The notes beneath the pieces are model-generated. The model was not told the origin of the DNA, did no database searches, and saw only the letters and a program-made list of their open reading frames with translations. From Canna indica (taxonomy: Eukaryota > Streptophyta > Magnoliopsida > Zingiberales > Cannaceae), in assembly GCA_034359265.1 (NCBI GenBank), contig CP136892.1:13440501-13504500 (forward strand): a stretch of DNA of 64,000 nucleotides, written 5' to 3'. The translations under genes and the position numbers were made by a program. Positions 49,763 to 62,834 of the stretch are shown piece by piece (within the stretch, counting starts at the first letter, position 1; every line of letters begins with the position of its first letter).

Positions 49763-52700
49763 TTATGATCTTCTAATCACTGCAATGGCAAAGTGAGGGT
49801 GGTGACTGAACTCGAACGAGACCCTGAGGGATGGGTCATGAGCTCCAATTTGGTTTATGACATTTATTGCTACCCTGTTGCGCTCTGCAACTTGCTCAAG
49901 TTGCTGCAACTCTAACAGCTTATCTGGATTACCAGCAAAACATCCTCTTAGGGATGTTATAATCCTCTGGGCTTCTCTAAAGTAGTTTTCTTTAACAACA
50001 CTCTGAAATGCACAAGGCATGCATCCATTAGAGCTATAAACAATTTTCTTAAAACCAAGACAAACATCTTCACGAGCTTGTAACACTTACAGATATTTGT
50101 ACATTAACTGTTGATTCTTTGAAAATGTAATACGAAATTTGATCAGGAACATGTGCCTTCTGTAGAAGCTCAAAATGCTGAACAAATCTCTGATTAAAGA
50201 ACAATAGTTATTATTCTCCTATATCACAAGATATTGACTAAAATTAAAATAAAAAGTACCTCTTCTTCACCATTGAAAGGGCTCGCCACCTTGAAGGTAT
50301 TGGATTCATTGTGCAAAGCTGCCAGTATCTAGGGTGGTTGCCAATAAGATACTGTTTTCAGAATTCATTTCATGCCTTACAGATATTTGAGACATGAGGG
50401 AAACTCACCATGGCTAATCCTTCAGAGAGGCAAATATAGCAGTGGATTAATAAACAAGAGGATGAAAATACAGCATCTCTTATTTGATCCTTGGCATGAT
50501 CCTTTTTCTTTTTTCCTCGTCTTTGGGCTGCATGGCCAAGGCAAGTGTCACCATTAAATCCAATGTTAGACACACTAGTATTCAATCTTGATTTATTTGG
50601 CAACAATCAGTTATTTTATTATTGAGCAAATATATTTGGAAGCTCTAAGCAGCTGTTGGGCTCTGATTCTATTGCAGCAATATGTATTAGGTTGATTTTA
50701 AGTTTTGCCCTGTGACCTCAGTGAAGATAACAAAAAGTTTATAATCCATTTTGGAAATAGGTTTAAAATTAACGAAGATGATAGTTTGGAGGAAAATTAT
50801 CAATTTCTGGAGGGAAAGCACTGAAAAGTAAAACTAATTATCAAGAAATTTTTCTGCCTGTTTTAGTGTACCCACAAAGAAAATAAAAAAACGAGGGCTT
50901 ATGAGGGAAAAGTATTTTCCAATATGTTTTACACGTGCGAAATTATGATGCTACTTCACTAACTAAAATTTCCTTGATATGTATTGGGACATTTGAATAA
51001 GATACTAAAAGGTTATAAGATCTAACAAATCTCATGGAAACCTTACCATTATCTGTAACATCATGAATGGCTTTACAAGAAATGTAACAAAAACATTGTC
51101 TATATAAGTTCAATCATTTTGTCTCATGGAGACCTTAGTACTGGGGCTTGTCCTGCCACATAGGTTTCACAAGAAATTCAACAAACACATTTTTGTCCAC
51201 AAGATTAATCAAGAAAAACTTCCATTCTTGATCTGCCATATAGGTTTTAGTAAAGACCGCAAAAGAAAATATGATTTAAGCATGAATTTGACGACATTTC
51301 GGAAAAATATAAAAGAGCAACAGATTTTGGAATTGAACTTCAAGAAGTTCTGTTGAGGTGTGTGGTCATTCAGAATACCATTGACAATGGTCAAGGTTCG
51401 AGGGCAATCATTGATGATATAGATCTTGATTGCAATGAAAAAGAAACGTATACTTTGACCAATGAGAAACAGATAAAAATTTAATATGTAATTACAATAA
51501 TACAAGTACAGTGATATGATAGTAGAAAAATTAGATAATTCAACATGATCTTTCAATGTTGTTGGATGGAACCAAAAAAATATATTGGCTTGACTACTTG
51601 CAATCCAACAATGATATCTAATTAGAGCATGTTAGAGAATAACATCACAGCAAAACAAAAGATGAAATATTCTGCAGTTTTGGTTAAGAAGTGAAACTCT
51701 ATAAGGACAAGCCCATCTATACATGTTCATATAATGCCGGTTGAAATGTGGATATTACTTACAATTTTCACTGTGGACAGCTACTCGCAACTGCATCTTT
51801 TCCATAAGCTTCATGAAAACCACACACATATACCAATAGACCATGCAGTACTCATGAGGAGAATATAGTTCCAGCTCAAATCCCAATGTAAGAAACCGAG
51901 AAGCAATCCAGTAGGTATGCTCCTCTGTCCATAAAAGGAGATGCCTTGAGACTTTCATGCACATATTCTGCACATCATTTGAATATCTACTACGTCTAAG
52001 CCACAGCAGAATCAGACAAATTTTTAAGCAATACTATTCAACAATATACCTCATCAACCATGACATTTGTCAGTTCTCCAAACTCTCTTTTGAAGGCCAT
52101 CTCCAACTGTGAAATGAAATGATTCTAGTCAGTTTCTTTCTGCCCTATCAAGTGAGTAAAAAATAACAAATTACAGAGTACATATCTCTAGTGGGAGCAA
52201 AATTAAGGGCCCCAAGAAACTCTATAAACTTAGCTAACTCCTTGCTTAAATTGTTCATAATCTATTTTGACCATCAATTCTGGTGATATATATATAATTT
52301 ACCAAAAATTAGAATCTCAACACATCAACCAACTTCAAGCCATGTCAAAGAGTAAATGTTTGTTCTAAAGCATTGTTCAAGTATGGAGAGCACACATTCA
52401 AATGTACTTTATCAGATCAATGTAGCTGGTTTTGAGAGGTCAGTGATATATATTTTTCAAGGTCTAAAATTTTAACGTACACCTTGTTAAATGATATGTA
52501 TCGTTATGTTAGCCTAGGATAACTTAACTTGTACCTCATGCTTACCTCACCATGTACACACTTTATATATGTATATATCTTTTTGGCTCAACATGGTTAC
52601 AAGCCAAGTTGACAAGGAATTTATGTAAATAAAAAACTTTTTTAAGTTTAAATTGTTAGAAGTTGTTTGGAACCTAGACCATGAGCAGGTGAGGTGACAT

Positions 52701-55700
52701 GGAGCCATCAACTAAGCGAACATGTGGAGAGTTGGATACAGAATGAAATTTAGAGAAAAGGCTTCTATCACCAGAGTCAAGAATCTAAAGCATATCAGAA
52801 GACACAATGGCAGCAACCCAGAAGTGGAGGCCATAACTGATGAAGAAGAGGAGGCTTGCAAAAACTTCTCGTACTTGGACTTTGAGTAGAGGTGAGTAGG
52901 TGACAACTTTGACCTGTGGTGGTCTCACAAATTTCTGCCAACATTTGTGAGATGGATGATTAGATCGCCCACACTAAGGACAAGGAGGGAATGAGTTTCT
53001 TCCTCTTCCACGACCACTAGTTCTGCCACCACCCGACCCCTATCCCCAACTGTAACTGCTGAATTTTCGGCCATAGGACTAGGAGTCAGAGTGTCTGTGT
53101 GGCAATGGCACCACTCAGGTCGAATATAGTGTTATGGACCATAAGTAGAGTTTTCACCCCCTGATGTGATGGTGGAAGGCCATTTAAAATCTTTGCCACA
53201 AGGAGTTCCTCTCTTTGATTTTTGAGAAAAGAATCTGCAATAAGAGGATGATACTCTCTGTCAGTTCATCTGCCTTGGCCTGCAGTGTGGGCATAATAAA
53301 CCTACTGAGCTACCTTCTTTGATATATTCTTGTCTTTAAAATATGTCCTCTTTAGGGCATTCCGCATACTCATCCCACATACTCTTGACATTGGACTTAA
53401 AGAATGCAAGTGTGACCACTCCGTGTTCATACGACATCTGCTGGGATTGTGGTTGTTGATGTCTATGTGGATGACATTTTACTCACCGGCAACGATCATA
53501 AAGGAATTGATCTTGTTAAAGCCCATTTAAAGAATCACTTTGTGACAAAGGACTTGGGTCATCCAAAGTACTTTCTTGGCATTGAATTTGCCTATAATGC
53601 TTCAGGGGTGGTTCTCTCACAGAGGAAATATGCCATGGACCTTAGTGAAGTGGCATGTTAGGATGTAAATTGGCTCACATACCCATTGATGTTGGCGCCA
53701 CTTCTGGGCCTGAAGGAGGAGATAGTGACTTTGAGGACCTTGCAAGGTTTCGGAAATTGGTTGGAAAATTGATCTACCTGACGATTACTTAACCAAACAT
53801 CTCTTATGCAGTTGGTGTTGTCAGTCAATTCATGCATCAACCCAAATGCTCAACCCAGATGTTCTCACTCTCACTGGAATTCTCTTCTAAAGATTCTACA
53901 TTATGTCAAGAGCTCTCAAGGAAAATGCCTATATGGTTTAAGAAGGGTACTCTCATGCTGATTATGCGGGGTCGGTTTATGACAGGAGATCTACCTCAGA
54001 ATATTGTACCTATGTAGGTGGAAATTTGGTCACTTGGAGAAGCAAGAAACAAAATGTGGTAGCTCACTCAAGTGTCGAGGCTGCAGGCTACTGAATATAG
54101 GGTTATGACTCACACGACATGTGAATTGATGTGGGTCAAAAGTATAAAGAACTTGAGTTCTCCTTTGATGAGCCTATGGTCAAGCATTGCAACAACCAAT
54201 CAGCTATTCATATTGCCCAGTCTTCCATGAAAGCTAAGCACTATCATTTCATTCAGGATGTTGTTCTCTTTAAAAAGGAGTCACTCCTCATACCTCGTCT
54301 CAAGAACAAATTGTTGACATCTTCACAAAGGCACTCAATTCTTCTACTCGCTTCAAATTTCTTTGTAACAAGCTAGGCATTATTAACATCTATGCTCCAG
54401 CTTGAGGGAAGGGTTAAATAATATATATCTTTATGTTAGCCTAGGATAACTTAACTTGTACTTCATGCTTACCTCACCATGTAGTATGTACACAGTTTAT
54501 ATATCTCCTCATGATGAGATGTGTTGAGAAAGAAGAGAAAAGTCACTCTATCATTAGTTATCTCAAGAATGTATATGTGTGTACAGGGTATGTTGTGTTA
54601 TAGGAATAAGATAAGCTATCCTACCTAATACATAAAACAAAAGAGTAAATAAGGAAAGTTTACACAAGGAATGTTTATTTCTAACACTCCCCCTCAAGTT
54701 GAAGCATAGATAGTTGGAGCATAGATGTCAATCATACCCAACTTGTTACAAAGATAACTAAATCTAGTAGACCCAAGGGCCTTAGTGAAGACATCAACTG
54801 TATGTTCCTCTAAAGAGGTGTGAGGGGTAATTTTCTTGGATAGAACAGCATCCCGAACGAAGTGACAGTCAACCTCAATATGCTTAGTTCTCTCGTGAAA
54901 ACAGGATTGTTGGCGATGTAGATGGCAGATTGATTGTCACAATATATAGTCATAGGCTTAGCATACATAAATCCAAGTTCTTCAAGAAGAGTCTTTATCC
55001 ACATCAACTCACAAGCAGTGTGGGCCATGGCTCCGAATTCAGCTTCAGCACTCGAGCGAGCCACCACATTTTGTTTCTTACTCCTTCAAGTGACTAAGTT
55101 TCACCCCATGTAGGTACAATAGCCCGAGGTAGACCTCCTATCATGAGTGGAACCAACATAATCAGCATCAGAGTAAGCCTCCACATTGATGTGACCATTT
55201 TCTTTATAGTGCAAGCCTTTTCCAGGAGATTTCTTGATCTACTGCAGTATTCTCATCACAACGTTCCAATGGCATCTTTTTGGTTGATGCATGAACTGAC
55301 TCACTACCCCAACAGCAAAAGAAATATATGGTCTAGTTACTGTGAGATAGATAACTTTACCAACTAGTCTCCGATATTTGGCACAATCATTGAGATATTT
55401 GGCAAAAGAAATACACGACTAGAATGACAACCAAGCTCTTGGGCTTTGTTTAAGACCATATATTGCTTTTCTTAACTTGCACACTTGATACTCCCCCTAA
55501 GCAAATTTAACCAGGAGGTTTTCCATATAAAACAGTCTCTGAGAGATCACCATACAGAAAAGCATTTTTAACATCCATCTGATGCATTTTCCACTTGAGA
55601 TCAACAACAAAGGAGACAAGGATTCTAACAGAATTCAACCGATCTACAGGAGAGAAAGTGTAGACCATACTCTTGAGTGAACTCTTTAGCACAACAAGGC

Positions 55701-58700
55701 GAGCTTTGTATCTGTCAATGGTCCCATCAGGTTGATATTTGATTGTGAAGACCCATTTGCAGGAGACTAGCTTAGCATCAGAAGGAGTGACCAAATCCCA
55801 GGTGTGGCGTGAGGTAAGTGTAGACATTTCTTCATCCATGGCTTGCTTCCAGTTGGGATCATGAAGAGCCTCTTGGTATGTCTTGGGAATAGAAGCACAA
55901 GACAAGGACAAGGGAAATGCACGAAAGGAGGATAACAATTGAGTGAAGGAAACAAAATTACCAATGAGATAAGAAGTACAGCTGCGTGTACCCTTACATA
56001 GTGCAATAGGCAAATCAATCGCAGGATCTATCGACGGGGAAGAGCTCGGCCGAGGTTCTGAGTCTTGAGGAATAGTGGTGGTACGAGGTCGTCTCTGGTA
56101 AACAAGAATAGGAGGAGTAGGTGCCACTGTGGTGACATGAGGGCTGTGAATAGTGGAGAATGGGGAGACAAGTGGAGGTAAAGGTGGAGCGAGGGGTGCA
56201 GGTGAAGTAGATACAACTGAGGAAGAAAAGTAGGGTGTGTCTTCAAAGAAAATAACGTCACTAGAAGTGAACAATCGCTTGGGATCATGACATTTGTACC
56301 CTTTTTGAGTTCGTGAGTACCCAATAAATACACAACGAATTGCTCTAGGGGATGATTTGTCATGACCAGGTCCAAGCGAGTGAACAAAACATAAACACCC
56401 AAAAGTTTTAGGAGGTAGATTGAAAGGAGGTTGTTTGGGGTAAAGAATGGAATGAGGGGGCTGACCCCCAAGCACGGAGGAAGGGACCCTATTAATGAGG
56501 TAGGTGGAGGTCAAAATGGCATCTGCCCAAAGATAACGTAGTTCGTTCATATGAAAGATCGGGTCCTAGCAATGTCCAATAAGTGTCTATTTTTTCATTT
56601 TGCAACACCATTTTGTTGAGAGGTATAACAACAAGAAGTTTCATGAACAATTCCATGTGAGATACAAAACTTAGTGAAGTCAGAATGAAGGTACTCAGTT
56701 TATATATCTCCTCTTGATGAGATGTGTTGAGAAAGAAGAGAAAAGTCACTCTATCATTAGTTACCTCAAGAATATATGTGTGTACAGGGTGTGTTGTGTC
56801 ATAGGAATAAGATAAGCTATCCTACCTAATACATAAACAAAAGAGTAAATAAGGAAAGTTTACATAAGGAAAGTTTACATAGGAATGTTTATTTCTAACA
56901 AGATGAATAGAGAACCCATCTTTTTGGCTCAATAAACCTGATGTGGGTTGTATCAATAACTGGATAGTTACCTGGTGCATAGTCTGAATGTACACCAGTT
57001 GGTACCAAGAGTACCAGCAGGTTCTAGACACACATTGATTGCACTGCTAAGTACAAAGCAATGTACTGACATGCACAGCCTAATAGAAAACAAAGCCCCT
57101 TCTCTTAACTTACTGCCTATTTAATCTTTCAACCCTTTGAACTATTTCAGACTCACTCTCTCAAACCAAGAAATTTTGTTACAATGATCTCAACAGTTGA
57201 TTTTTTGTGGAAAACATACCTAATACTGAGCAACAAACCTAGGAGGGTTCTTTCGTGTATGTCTCCACTGAAAATGCTGTTTGTAATGTCTAGGAGATTT
57301 TGTGCAGGTCTGAGTCTTGAGTGGGGATAGGTAGGAGTGTAGGACCTAAAACTCTAAACCAAGAGATGTGGACTTCACTGATTGAGCTACCCACTTATTA
57401 AAACTAGAGGATAACTAATAAATGAAGAAGAATATACATAGATAAAGATTTATGTAGTATCTCGAGGGAATGAATTAGTGAATGGAAACAAATCACGAAT
57501 AACAGATTAGTATATATGGTTACTGAGAAAACAAGCAGCAAGAAGCATATCCCAGAATTAGAACATTCATATGAAATCAACATGTTCAACGACACCATTT
57601 TGTTGAGTACAAGGCAATGCATATAATGAAGATTACAATGAGAAGACATGTAGAGCTGGAAGTTAGGAAAAAGATATTAACGTGAACAGTCACTCCTAAA
57701 TACACATACAAGAACCTTAAATTGGATCTCAATTTTAGAACAAAAGCAGATGAAAATTATAAATAATTCAAATATATCCTTCATTACACGAAGCAGTATC
57801 ATCCGAGGATAATCATCTAGAAAAGACCCAAACATCAAAAAGAACCAAAGAAAAGGGTTCATGATCAATTGTTGCTTGGATGTTTGATATGGTTTATTAT
57901 CTAGAAAAGGCCCATTGCATGTCTTTTTTTTGGAAAATAATCAAGACCATCTCTTTCCCTCTGTCTATTATCATTATCAACGGAGGCTACTTTGAAGTAC
58001 AACCTGAAAGTTGTAGACCCTCTTATCAATTTTTTTAGCATATATTCTAATCCATATAAATGGAAAGAAATATATCTGCAAGACATGCCTACTCATTCTC
58101 TTCCAATTTGAAAGATCTGCCCATAGAAAAGGTACTAATATTCATATAAAAAAATTACTAAGCAAGGAACAACAGCAAATATAATAGAAACTATAATAAT
58201 ATGCATTCTTATAGGCAATATTATTTCAAATTATTAACAATGTAATTTTTTAAGAAAATAAAAGCGCATAAGATGTATCATGCTTGAGTTTGACTCTTAA
58301 TCGAGTTGTAGTTGAAGAGAGAGAATAAAATTAGGTTCTTTAGCCAAGTATAGACCTGTAAAGAAAGAACACTCCAGTCTTGTAAGCATTTCCCAAGCTT
58401 GCGACGTTGCCATGCAGTGTTTGTACAAAGTATCTTAAGCAAATTAACAATCAACTGTATATTTACAAAGAACAGAAAAAAGATCAAAATTAAATAGCAA
58501 ACAGATTAATTTGCAAAAACAGATTAAGAGATGATTCATGACTTCCACAAGACCTCAAGTAACATCTGTTCTCACCTGACCTAGTTGCACTATAAATTCA
58601 TTTTTCTGAAATTCTTTATCCCTTGTAAGCTCTGGTAGTCCTAAAGCCTTCGAAATTATATCATGAAAGAATTCTTTTCCATAAAGCTTCCCGTTTTGGA

Positions 58701-61126
58701 CCAATAAAAGCTGGAAAAATCTCAGAATGAGACAACAGCATGAATCATACAGAAAAAGTAAATATATACTGTTGCTCTGTTGATGATGCAAAAGTAAATA
58801 AATTTACAAAAGAAGGAACAAAAGCATTTTATTGAAGTATCCTCCAAAATAGACAAAGTACATTGCAGCCATATCCTGGCGGCTGAATATTTTTGAAGAT
58901 GATCAATTTTGTATATCATTGAAATTACAAGCTTTTACATTTTTAACACAATGAGTCAATAATAGTAAATACAAGTAAATGAGCACGAAGAACATTTTGA
59001 GTTTCAATCAACCATCTCCACCCTTGCCAACCAAAAGTACTGTGCTGTCTCATACATGTCTCAAGCTACTGTTAATTACATCTCTTCCCTCCAGGCCCAC
59101 ACACGCAAAAAAAAAAACTGTGTACCGCCCAACAATTCTTGGGCATCAACAAAGCTATTGTGAAATAGAAGTTTAATTTAGTCCCACACTTCCACTACGG
59201 AATACTAAAGAGCAAGCTTGTCAAAAGCGAGGCGCACTCAAGGCGCAAAGGTATCATATTGCCTAAGGCATAAGGCGCAGAACAAGCACGTGTCTGACTG
59301 AAGCAAGGCCGCATCTTTTTAAAAACATTATCTATGCTACTATAAAACAATAAAAAATATAATATGCAATATAAGAATTAGATTATATTCACCATTGCAC
59401 CTATAATATAGGCAATTCCAACGGAGAATCGAAACATTGCATATCATGAATCTAATTAAAGAGACAAACAACAAAATCTTTTAAAAATTAAGTTTTTCAT
59501 AATCCATCAAACTAAGTAATTCAAATCAACATGTAAAGCACCAAAGCTTATAAGTCTTAACCAAGTTTGTGACCCTCCTAGTCCCTACTCCCTAGAGATC
59601 ATCCCCGGGAGTCCACATCACTAAAACTATTATCAATTTCACCATCCTCATCTAACTATCCTTCAACATCATCTTCTTCTGTTTCATACGAATCCGTCTC
59701 ACTCTCTTCAAATTCACGCTCGGTCGAGCCTTTTGAACTACCAACACTAGGGCTTGACTTTCCACGAGCTTACTAGACTTGTTTCCGAGTGAATCTAGTG
59801 GGTTCTCCAACCCTAATGTCCCTTTTTAAAATTATTTTAGTGTTATAATAAGTGGTGGTCCCCTTACTAATAAAGAAAAAAACCAGTTTAAATAAGGTGC
59901 AACAGGTGCACACCTTGAGCTTAAAAAAAAAGTGCCTGGGCACATGCCTTTCATGTGCCTCAGTGAAGGCGCAAAGGTCATTTGGCGCTGCGCCTTGAGC
60001 GCCTAGGCGCCAAGGCGCCAAGGCGCGCACCTTTGACAACACTGCTACAGAGTGTGAGAATAACCAATTAAAACACGAAAATGATATTTTAAATTCAAAT
60101 CTCAATAATAAATAACTGTGAAAGAAAACTATCCTATAGATATATGGAAGCATCATCAAAATTATAGAAAAATAAGTTGCAATGGTTGTGCGTAGCATTA
60201 GTCTCAAGACTAATTATTGAAGCTAAACCAGCATTCGAGCTTGACAATAGCTTATTTAAGTATGCCTAAGACCATTTGTAACACAACCAAATCATCAAAA
60301 AAATTTAAACATATTACTTACAAAATTTTCAATTTACTGTGAATTACTAAATACTTTGTATACCAAGAAACAAGAAGTTATATAAAGTTGTGGGTCATGC
60401 ATTTCCTCATTCTAAGTCTCATGCAAATTCCTTATGCCTCTTTCCGGGTCTTAAATTTTTATCTCAACATACACATAGGTAAGCTGCACTGAAACATGAA
60501 TTTCAAAGCAGTAAGCAAACTAACAAAGGTGGGATTGTTTGAAGAATGTCTTATGCATCAATCTTATAATAATCATGGCGTTATATCAGGTTCTCAATGA
60601 AGTACCTGCAGATGAGCCCTAGCAACCAGATCAGGTTGCAGTTTTTGAAATTGGACAATGAAGCATAGGAGATCTTCAAGCATTGACTCCAAATTCAAGG
60701 AACATACAAAATCTAAATCGTGCAGAAGCTTCTGAAAATATTCTACAGCCTGTAAAATCATATTAAATTATTACAAAGTATTTTATGAGAAAACATCAAC
60801 TGCAATAACTTCTCTATATTTTTGACTTAACAAAGGCATCTAAGGATTCTCACTTTTTTCCAGCTAAGAATATGAGTTGCACGTGGTGGAGTTGGAGCAG
60901 ACAGTTTGCTGTTTAAGCTAGCATCAAAACCAATGGGCCTGCAACCTGATGCAGTGGTGCTACTTTCAATAGCATCTTGATAAGATCCAAATGATGAGGA
61001 TCTGAGAAATTCAAATGATTTTGACATGTAAGCTAACTCAGACAAGCATGAGACCACATGTTTCCGAGCCAACTCCAGACCTTTCCCTTGGGGTTTCCTC
61101 ATGCTCATGAGAACATGGTAATAGTG
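49763..61126 (-). CDS. NAA35: MAK10/NAA35-like NatC subunit, C-terminal ten exons (5' end off window)
   Basis: Exons are 61126-60854, 60749-60606, 58710-58576, 58454-58356, 52106-52050, 51967-51763, 50527-50409, 50328-50260, 50189-50091 and 50002-49763. All have AG/GT borders and agree in phase, giving 479 residues to the stop. Key segments are [68 protein letters not shown], the very conserved [20 protein letters not shown] then EYCMVYWYM, a Lys-rich linker ([13 protein letters not shown]), [20 protein letters not shown], and the tail [20 protein letters not shown]. This matches Mak10, the auxiliary ribosome-binding subunit of the NatC Nt-acetyltransferase with NAA30 and NAA38. The family is about 700 residues long, so about 240 N-terminal residues lie right of 64000. 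Introns carry many retrotransposons. Confidence 0.92.
52690..53330 (-). pseudogene. Copia gag remnant with zinc knuckle
   Basis: Minus translation near 53240-53160 gives [20 protein letters not shown] then [11 protein letters not shown]. Near 53050-52930 it gives [20 protein letters not shown], then a stop, then [19 protein letters not shown]. This is the CX2CX4HX4C knuckle of copia Gag with one in-frame stop. It is opposite in strand to the RT that follows at 53440. Confidence 0.72.
53440..54410 (+). pseudogene. Copia RT - RNase H remnant
   Basis: The frame at 53449-53661 reads [20 protein letters not shown] then [20 protein letters not shown], the YVDD region of copia RT. Beyond a stop it goes on with [15 protein letters not shown] and [16 protein letters not shown]. 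RNase H traces follow: [11 protein letters not shown] and, in another frame, [12 protein letters not shown]. Frameshifts and stops show it is dead. Confidence 0.85.
54493..56900 (-). mobile_element. 5'-deleted Ty1/copia element in the NAA35-like intron
   Basis: LTR copies at about 54493-54686 and 56696-56900 are over 90 percent alike; on the minus strand they start TGTTAGAAATAAACATTCC. A good polypurine tract CAACTTGAGGGGGAG (54701-54687) abuts the left LTR. The right LTR joins directly to mid-integrase coding, so PBS, Gag, protease and the first part of integrase were deleted. No matching target duplication was seen. The right LTR has a small internal doubling of GGAAAGTTTACATA. Confidence 0.8.
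54700..56694 (-). pseudogene. Copia integrase tail, RT and RNase H
   Basis: A 347-codon open frame (56550-55507) runs from the integrase C-terminus ([49 protein letters not shown]) to the RT start ([56 protein letters not shown]). Upstream, shifting frames give [11 protein letters not shown] and QQNGVAK. RNase H lies at 55067-54810 ([35 protein letters not shown]). The RT core, including YVDD, at about 55140-55500 is damaged. It is not functional. Confidence 0.88.
57440..57900 (-). pseudogene. Copia integrase core fragment
   Basis: Minus frames show [20 protein letters not shown] and [11 protein letters not shown], matching the first catalytic Asp region (DDYSR) and the second (LRSDNG) of copia integrase. 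Downstream, TQQNGVVEH and [12 protein letters not shown] are later integrase blocks. It is heavily decayed. It is separate from the element at 54493-56900, since it repeats the same QQNGV block. Confidence 0.7.
59213..60047. mobile_element. TIR element with GGCGC-rich ends
   Basis: The left end reads AGCTTGTCAAAAGCGAGGCG and the complement of the right end reads AGTGTTGTCAAAGGTGCGCG. Both go on into runs of AAGGCGC words. This pattern is seen in many plant non-autonomous hAT-like elements; I did not find a target duplication. It lies in the intron between the exons at 60606 and 58710. The open frame at 59773-60207 crosses the GC-rich end and is not a gene. Confidence 0.55.
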
Positions 61127-61636
61127 CTGAAAAGGTTAGGAAGATAAGTGACAGAACACCGCAGGTAGAAGTATGGATGTTGGAGAAGTAATAATGCATA
61201 AAAAATGCATGATTAATAGCATTAAAATTGATGATTTGGTCTTCATCAAATATGCATGAGCTTATAACAAGTATGAAGAAAATGCTCTTCACCAAACAAA
61301 AAAGAGAAACCAGGTCTACCAAAAGTCTAAAATCATAAAACATGTAACCTATGAGAATCTTGTACATATGTGTGTTTAATATCACCATAACACCATTTAC
61401 TTGGCATTAGGGCAAACTATAATTAGAAACATATTGGGCTCTTCTATATCAAAATATAGCAAAGACAAGACATCCATGTCTTTTGTGGAAATTTTTTGCT
61501 ATGTGAACCATGCACAGCTTTGAATAACCAGTAGATTGTGGTTTGAGTTTACTCTTCTCAACTCAACTAGACGAACAATTATCATCAATGCTAACGCACA
61601 TTTGTTGGAGGCTCTTCTACCAAAGGAGTGACATCA

Positions 61637-62103
61637 TGTTACGAGCCTTGGTGTAAGCTCGTGTTGCTGGTCACCGATGGTTGATACTTTCACCTATCTT
61701 GATAGGAGGGGAGAGGTGGAAGAGAGAAAAGAGAGAGGAGAGGGAAAAGAGAGAGAGAGTGGGAGAGATTGGAGTCAAGTCATGCCTATCTTTGTATTCA
61801 TCTCATCTCTCTTTAAATAGAGATTACAAGGATAATAGCATTGATTACAATGCTTAATGGTCTAATAAATAGAAATGCAATAGCATTGATTACAATGCTT
61901 AATGGTCTAATAAATAGAAATGCAATAGCATTGATTACAATGCTTAATGGCCTAATAAATAGAATTATTCCAATGGTCTAATAATTTATGGTGACATTTA
62001 TTGCCTGCCACTTGGTAATTGAGGTGTTGGTGTTTGATGATTACGACGCTGATATTTTATCTTGTAACGCGCGTCGTGAGTGAGCTGGTTGGTGTTGGTA
62101 TCA
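61637..62103. mobile_element. Solo LTR-like insertion, 467 bp
   Basis: It has TG..CA ends (TGTTACGAGCC to GTGTTGGTATCA) and a perfect 5 bp duplication CATCA at 61632-61636 and 62104-62108. It contains a GA-rich tract (61715-61765), CTCTTTAAATAGAG as a TATA-like word and a 45 bp tandem repeat. There is no coding region. It sits in the NAA35-like intron beyond the first visible exon. Confidence 0.75.
61834..61965. repeat. 45 bp tandem repeat, three units
   Basis: Units start at 61834, 61879 and 61924 with AATAGCATTGATTACAATGC and are nearly identical; the third diverges at its end. It is inside the solo LTR. Confidence 0.95.
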
Positions 62104-62261
62104 CATCATCAAATGTATAAGTATGAAAATAGAAGGTGAAAGAAACACAATAAAAATGTCAAAAACATCTACTACCAGATAAAAGTTCAAGTAAGATAGT
62201 GACACGGCATTAGAAAAAAATATTATTATACAGAGGCTGGACATTGGGTGACACTTAGGGG

Positions 62262-62834
62262 GGCAGCTTGTTTCATGGTAATCTTATAAGATTACTGGGA
62301 ATGTAAACACTGGAATCATGAGCATTTAATTTCTGCATGGAAATGATTTAAGCGTGAAATAGGGGAAACTTCAACTGAAGTAATTGAATCTAAAATATAA
62401 AATGATATAATTTTATACAATATATAACCAATACAATATACATTAAAATAATTGTTTGATATATTATAGTTTAGTAATTTATTTAAAAAACGATACTGTT
62501 TTATTAATTTATTATATTAATATTATTTCATTTGATCTATTTAAAAGAAACTATTTTTGAATTTTTATTGTATTTGTAATAAATTTTCATATGAAACTAA
62601 TAAAAATAGTAAAACTTTTATTCTTATTTTCATTTTTACAACAAGAATCATATTGGGAAGTAAAACATATTAGATTAACATTCCTAGCAATGTTTTGTTC
62701 ATTGGCTAAACTAAACATGTATCTTGGGCGCCTAATAATCCAATTATACATCCTTGTGTGAACCCAAAAAGTCAATCTTGTATTCTCAGGATTGTATAAA
62801 TATAGTTTTCATTTCAAGAACCATATGCCCTCTG
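62262..62834. mobile_element. Possible Tourist-like MITE
   Basis: The left end TTAGGGGGGCAGCTTGTTTC and the complement of the right end (GAGGGCATATGGTTCTTGA) loosely match, and TTA precedes the left end. The flank on the right is TGA, so the target duplication is not convincing. The AT-rich centre has no coding capacity. Confidence 0.35.

Larger units (their letters stand above)
52485..54510 (+). mobile_element. Composite copia element in the NAA35-like intron
   Basis: Direct repeats of about 100 bp lie at 52485-52585 (TGTTAAATGATATGTATC) and 54412-54510 (GTTAAATAATATATATC), sharing GCCTAGGATAACTTAACTTG. A purine-rich tract GAGGGAAGGG sits just before the right copy, so plus orientation is expected. 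RT-RNase H (53440-54400) is on the plus strand, but the Gag zinc-knuckle region is on the minus strand. No target duplication was found, and the right LTR runs into another copia LTR. Confidence 0.65.
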
